A DNA stretch of 10,034 bases, from contig CAJCIF010000262.1 of the NCBI GenBank assembly GCA_903970355.1, positions 1 to 10,034 of the forward strand, written 5' to 3'. Source of the stretch: Actinomycetota bacterium (GTDB taxonomy: Bacteria; Cyanobacteriota; Vampirovibrionia; Obscuribacterales; Obscuribacteraceae). A model generated the notes under the pieces. That model saw nothing but the letters and a program-made list of their open reading frames with translations, did no database searches and had not been told where the DNA came from. Below are positions 7,088 to 10,034 of the stretch, in pieces (the first letter of the stretch is position 1; each line of letters opens with the position of its first letter). The position numbers and the translations under genes are program-made.

Positions 7088-7921
7088 CTACTTGCGTAGA
7101 GTTTTTTTTTCCGCGTCGTCCATATGGGTGAAAACATCGAGCATATCTTTGGCGCTTGCGAAATTGAGTCCAACTGCTAAGTCGTGCCCGTTAAAATTAC
7201 CACCATTATTGAAATCGCTGTAATGGTCTTTAATTGTTTTGACTGCTGCAATCACACCAGCATATTCTTCCGGCTTATAGCCCAGATTAGCTAAATAAGT
7301 GGAATCCTTTGCTTGAGCGGCAGCGAGGAAATTTACGAGAGCATCTTTTGTAACGCCATTGGTGTTGCCACCATTTCCTTTGAGAATCTGGTAAAGCTTG
7401 TTACTATGGTCACCATCATCTATCAATTTCTTTGCAGCTAAGACAACGTCATTTTTCATGCCACCACCGCTGCCTAGAAACGCTTCTTCATCGCTTGCGA
7501 TGCTTTTATTGAGCGTCGTCATATCTTGGCCTGTTTTGGCATCAACTTGCGCATTGAATGCGTTTCCTAATACCAAATCTCCGTCTAGATCGGGATCCTG
7601 ACCGGTCTTAATATCGGCATATTTGATTGGACCTAGTGCCTTTTTAACATCGTCGCGAGTGACTGATTTAGAGCCATCGAAAAGGTCGCCCGATCGATCG
7701 CTAGCCCACTTCAATGCAATTATTTCCAGGGCACCATCGTCCTGAAGTGTTTTCTTCAGTTGACTGAAAGTTTGCTTGGAAGTCGCATCTCCATTTGTTT
7801 GTGCTTCTTGCGCGCATTGTTGGAATGCTTTCAAAGCAGCTTCAGCACCTTGCGTACGCAGTACCTGCTCAATTTCCTTGGCAGGTGGAATTTTTGTGTC
7901 GTCCAAATGAATATCTGGCAT
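7088..7921 (-). CDS. EF-hand-like repeat protein, N-terminal part of a split LysM-family gene
   Basis: 277 residues up to the in-frame stop just after the A9 tract; family not recognised. It is a tandem paralogue of residues 1-290 of the gene at 8091-9446, sharing AEAALKAFQQCA (26-37), the LKKTLQDDGALE block (55-66), GSGGG (150-154) and FASAKDML (254-261). Asp/Asn/Gly-rich segments resemble partial EF-hand loops: DPDLDGD (109-115), GNTNGVTKDAL (185-195) and DFNNGGNFNGHDL (236-248). The first has the D-x-D-x-D-G calcium pattern; the others are degenerate. No signal peptide or membrane segment is seen. The start is firm: AAGGAG (7929-7934) lies 7 nt before the ATG, with the same leader as the paralogue. 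The LysM-like end lies in the -1 frame downstream. Confidence 0.75.
   Translation of the reverse strand: MPDIHLDDTKIPPAKEIEQVLRTQGAEAALKAFQQCAQEAQTNGDATSKQTFSQLKKTLQDDGALEIIALKWASDRSGDLFDGSKSVTRDDVKKALGPIKYADIKTGQDPDLDGDLVLGNAFNAQVDAKTGQDMTTLNKSIASDEEAFLGSGGGMKNDVVLAAKKLIDDGDHSNKLYQILKGNGGNTNGVTKDALVNFLAAAQAKDSTYLANLGYKPEEYAGVIAAVKTIKDHYSDFNNGGNFNGHDLAVGLNFASAKDMLDVFTHMDDAEKKTLRK
7102..7110 (-). other. A9 tract at the frame break of the split gene (possible slippage site)
   Basis: Nine T's on the plus strand, nine A's in the mRNA sense, read in frame as GAA AAA AAA ACT. A slip back by one base gives AAC TCT ACG and opens the LysM-like frame; staying in frame reaches TAG after four more codons. 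Runs of nine A's allow transcriptional slippage, and A-AAA-AAA is a known type of -1 ribosomal slippery sequence. A missing base (true A10) or a real mutation would look the same. Confidence 0.55.
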
Positions 7922-7981
7922 GATCCGTCTCCTTGCAATTAGCGTGTCGTTCGTTGACTTCGCTTTAACGACGGAACTATC
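7922..7981 (-). promoter_or_regulatory. Leader of the downstream paralogue, partly conserved with 9447-9513
   Basis: The 30 bases ending with the start codon (7948 down to 7919) match those of the upstream paralogue (9473 down to 9444) at 22 of 30 positions without gaps, including the Shine-Dalgarno core. GATAGTT recurs in both (7975-7981 and 9507-9513). This supports the chosen starts and shows that the duplication included the 5' leader. No convincing -35/-10 pair was found. Confidence 0.5.
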
Positions 7982-8023
7982 GCAAAGAGGCGTGACATAT
8001 TATTGGCATTCACTATCCGATGC

Positions 8024-8039
8024 ATGGGATTTCTCCCAT
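8024..8039. other. Small hairpin (6-bp stem, 4-nt loop) between the paralogues
   Basis: ATGGGA and TCCCAT are inverted repeats around TTTC, about 50 bp after the stop of the upstream paralogue. There is no following T-run in the direction of transcription, so it is not a convincing intrinsic terminator. Confidence 0.25.
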
Positions 8040-8090
8040 TGGAACCCAGGCATAGATGATCTTGGGCGAAGGGGATTTGATCGATTGTGA

Positions 8091-9446
8091 TTAGGCGTCA
8101 GGAGCGCTAGGTTTGCCCATCGCCATTTTTACTGGATCAGTAACTATTAGAGTTTCACCGACCCGCAGTGATTTCCGATAGTTATTGGCTTTCAGAAGCG
8201 CACGTGTCAATGCCATGATTTGAGCGTCCGAAGCATCAATATTGGAAGCTTCGAGCCATCGCTTAGAAACCTGATAATAACCTTCACCTGGTTGCACAGT
8301 TGGTATCGGTGCCAGATCGGAGGTACCTGCACTACCGCTACCAGTGTTTGATTTATCATGAGCGGTATTCCCTCTTGCCACTTCCGTATGGTGTTCTCTA
8401 CGATGCTCGCCGGATGCGACTGTCGTTCCGTGTGGATCGTGGTGCTGGCGGGCTCCGACTCGCATTTGGTGTTGATCGTGGTGATCATTCGTTTCGTTGT
8501 GAGTCGTTTCGTTTTGTGTTGTCACCGGATGATTTGGTTTGGGAACAGCAATCTTTGGCTCAGTTTTTTTGGGTTGAGCTGCAACATGCTCGGCGCTGTT
8601 AGAATCGATCGTTCTAAAAGTTGACAACATGTCTTTTGCACCGGCAAAGCCCAATCCCTGACCTAATTCAGTACTATTGAAAGAGCCACATGAAAAAATA
8701 TTGCCATGTCTATAATCCCCGTAGTGCTTATAAACTGTCTGAACAGCTTTCAGTACATTGGGGGCCTGCTCTGGCGTATAGCCCAGAGTATCTGTGAGGT
8801 ACGTTGGATCTTTAGTGGCTTTGTCAATAAAGTTTTTCAGCGCCCAATTTTCAATTCGACCATCTGTGTGTCCTGAAGCCATTGCGAGAATGTTAAACAG
8901 TTTAGCTTTATCTTTTGGTTGACTGGTGTCATCAAGAAATAACTTGGCTGCCAATGTTGCATCGTTGAGCGGCACGCCACCACCTTTACTTATAAAGTTC
9001 TTGAGCTGCGTACTCTCTTGTTGATCTATGCTTTTGATATCCAGTCCATTTTTGCCGGTTTGTAAACTCAGATTAGCAGCCATTATTGCATCAGCATTTG
9101 TATCCGGGTTGTAGTTTGTATTATTAGTGCTGCTTGCAATCAGCTGTTCTTCAGCGAGAATTCTGCTTAGATCATTGGGCATGATCTTTTGCTGACCGGC
9201 AAAAAGACTATTCTCATGATCCTTAGCCCACTGTAGCGAGAGCGTTTCCAAAGCACCATCGTCTTTGAGGGTTTGTTTTAGTTTGGTGAAACTTGCTGCA
9301 TAGTTACCACTCATAGAACCAGGACTTGGATTAGCTTGCTTGGCGCACTGCTGAAAAGCCTGCAAAGCTGCTTCGGCATTCTCGGTGCGCATAATCTTCT
9401 CGATTTGCTTCGCTGCTTTATCATCTCCAACATATACATCCGTCAT
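8091..9446 (-). CDS. EF-hand-like/LysM-like protein with His-rich linker
   Basis: 451 residues from the ATG at 9446, which has AGGAG 7 nt upstream (9454-9458) and begins exactly where the paralogue begins (MTDVYVGDDK versus MPDIHLDDTK). The frame stays open to a GTG at 9596, but those 50 extra codons have no support. An N-terminal domain (about 1-285) contains FQQCA (31-35), the degenerate EF-hand-like GHTDGRIENWAL (192-203) and a HYGDY...FNSTEL segment (241-261). A polar linker (about 295-370) carries 12 His, including DHHDQH, QHHDPH and EHRREHH, and could bind metal. A LysM-like domain (about 384-436: GEGYYQVSKRW ... SLRVGETLIV) ends the protein. There is no signal peptide or membrane helix, so how it would meet peptidoglycan is unclear. 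I do not recognise the full architecture. Confidence 0.8.
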   Translation of the reverse strand: MTDVYVGDDKAAKQIEKIMRTENAEAALQAFQQCAKQANPSPGSMSGNYAASFTKLKQTLKDDGALETLSLQWAKDHENSLFAGQQKIMPNDLSRILAEEQLIASSTNNTNYNPDTNADAIMAANLSLQTGKNGLDIKSIDQQESTQLKNFISKGGGVPLNDATLAAKLFLDDTSQPKDKAKLFNILAMASGHTDGRIENWALKNFIDKATKDPTYLTDTLGYTPEQAPNVLKAVQTVYKHYGDYRHGNIFSCGSFNSTELGQGLGFAGAKDMLSTFRTIDSNSAEHVAAQPKKTEPKIAVPKPNHPVTTQNETTHNETNDHHDQHQMRVGARQHHDPHGTTVASGEHRREHHTEVARGNTAHDKSNTGSGSAGTSDLAPIPTVQPGEGYYQVSKRWLEASNIDASDAQIMALTRALLKANNYRKSLRVGETLIVTDPVKMAMGKPSAPDA

Positions 9447-9453
9447 GATCTTT

Positions 9454-9458
9454 CTCCT
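9454..9458 (-). promoter_or_regulatory. Shine-Dalgarno AGGAG deciding the start at 9446
   Basis: AGGAG with 7-nt spacing to the ATG at 9446. The downstream paralogue (AAGGAG, 7929-7934) and the 80-residue gene (AAGG, 9862-9865) have the same 7-nt spacing, whereas the in-frame GTG at 9596 has no comparable site. Confidence 0.7.
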
Positions 9459-9611
9459 GTTCAATAGCGCGTCAGTTTGATGAATGACGGCATTTCCAAC
9501 GGAGACAACTATCTCAACAGGAATTGGCAGATTGCTGGCAAAATATTGGCGGAATTGCTCAAAAGATGGGAGTACCACCACCTTTTTTTGCGACACACTT
9601 TTTATTGCTGA

Positions 9612-9854
9612 TTAAGCAGAACGCGGAATTCTATCATTTAGAAGCGCATTTACTTTAAGCGTTAGTGATGGCATCAAAGATTCTGGATTACGAATTTGAG
9701 CCAACCAGTCGTTTTTAGAGGTGCAAGTTTTATCGTTGGAACGAAAATCGTTATAAACACATTCGTATGCACTGAGACTTGCATCCGATATAACTTGTTT
9801 AAACGGAAGTGATTTATCGTTTTCCAATGCAGAAGAAAAGTTTTCTTGTGTCAT
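9612..9854 (-). CDS. Small hypothetical protein, 80 residues
   Basis: The start is the ATG at 9854, with AAGG 7 nt upstream (9862-9865); an in-frame GTG at 9881 would add 9 residues but lacks such a site. The product is polar and probably cytosolic, with two Cys (in YECVYND and KTCTSK), a predicted helix-rich middle and no signal peptide or membrane segment. I recognise no family. It is first in the minus-strand series, preceded by a plausible sigma-70 promoter, and 165 bp upstream of the His-rich LysM-like gene. Co-transcription with that gene is possible because no terminator is seen between them. Confidence 0.6.
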   Translation of the reverse strand: MTQENFSSALENDKSLPFKQVISDASLSAYECVYNDFRSNDKTCTSKNDWLAQIRNPESLMPSLTLKVNALLNDRIPRSA

Positions 9855-9901
9855 GCTGGAACCTTCAATTGTGCGATGCACGAGTTAATTAGTAAGTGTG
9901 T

Positions 9902-9930
9902 ATCGTAATAATCCCATCTAAGCTTGGCAA
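9902..9930 (-). promoter_or_regulatory. Sigma-70-type promoter for the 80-residue gene
   Basis: On the minus strand, TTGCCA (9925-9930; 5 of 6 to consensus) and TACGAT (9902-9907; 4 of 6, with the key first TA and last T) are separated by exactly 17 bp. Transcription would start near 9895, leaving a leader of about 40 nt before the ATG at 9854. Confidence 0.45.
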
Positions 9931-10017
9931 TTGGTTGGCATACGGGTCGCTCTTTCATTAAATGCTGTCGGAAATGCTAGTCTTTTTCGAACTGGATAAC
10001 AAAAGGCGGCGGCGAAG

Positions 10018-10034
10018 AGATCGGAAGAGCACAC
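10018..10034. other. Illumina TruSeq adapter remnant at contig end
   Basis: The last 17 bases, AGATCGGAAGAGCACAC, are identical to the beginning of the standard Illumina read-1 adapter. They are not genomic. The bases just before them come from read ends and deserve less trust. Confidence 0.95.

Noticed and set aside
7088..9854. The small protein plus LysM-like proteins as part of a phage tail or contractile injection system, or as a toxin-antitoxin pair
   Set aside because: No sheath, tube, baseplate, ATPase, toxin or DNA-binding antitoxin motif is present; LysM-like domains alone are not sufficient.
9612..9854. LKVNALL in the small protein as a remnant LysM-like end (compare SLKVGAAL)
   Set aside because: The match is only a few residues and the diagnostic GEGYxQV segment is absent.
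9855..9881. GTG start at 9881 for the small protein
   Set aside because: The ATG at 9854 has AAGG at the same 7-nt spacing seen in neighbouring genes; the GTG has no comparable site.

Overview
The window is bacterial chromosomal DNA of moderate GC (high forties by eye). It has compact, mostly annotatable genes and reaches a contig end: the last 17 bases are Illumina adapter, not genome. Nothing in it fixes the taxon. The palindrome CGATCG is over-represented (11 copies found by eye, including one full GCGATCGC HIP1 octamer). That bias is known from Cyanobacteria, so a cyanobacterial or Melainabacteria/Vampirovibrionia-type genome is a low-confidence guess.

Layout. Left part: the 3' end of a Tyr/Asn/Trp-rich protein gene (1-573, +), then a stand-alone response-regulator receiver (663-1106, +). 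This runs tail-to-tail into a minus-strand pair, an exported alpha/beta hydrolase followed 8 bp later by an MFS transporter (3266 down to 1090). A 228-bp divergent spacer separates the hydrolase from a plus-strand extended-SDR (NAD-dependent epimerase/dehydratase-like) gene (3495-4562).

Right part: from 9854 down to 4566 every gene is on the minus strand. First come an 80-residue protein of unknown function and two tandem paralogues of an unrecognised family. Each paralogue has an N-terminal domain with EF-hand-like, Asp/Asn/Gly-rich segments and a C-terminal LysM-like domain. The upstream copy (8091-9446) is intact and carries a His-rich linker. The downstream copy (7088-7921 plus 6822-7031) is split by a frameshift at a run of nine A's, so its LysM-like part lies in the -1 frame. 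Next is a two-gene repair operon with a 7-nt overlap: a divergent TAG-like DNA glycosylase (6230-6745) and a PolX-type protein (4566-6236).

The points most worth attention are these. (1) The PolX protein has lost all three polymerase catalytic aspartates but keeps every predicted PHP nuclease metal ligand, so it is probably a nuclease only. (2) The LysM-family copy is split at an A9 tract, which could be programmed slippage, a mutation or a sequencing error. (3) The tandem family itself combines a pseudo-calcium-binding region, a His-rich linker and a LysM-like domain, with no visible signal peptide. (4) Conserved leaders and Shine-Dalgarno sites of the two paralogues show that the longer reading of the upstream copy is a false start. 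No CRISPR array, insertion sequence, tRNA or rRNA was seen, and no gene-free stretch exceeds 300 bases.
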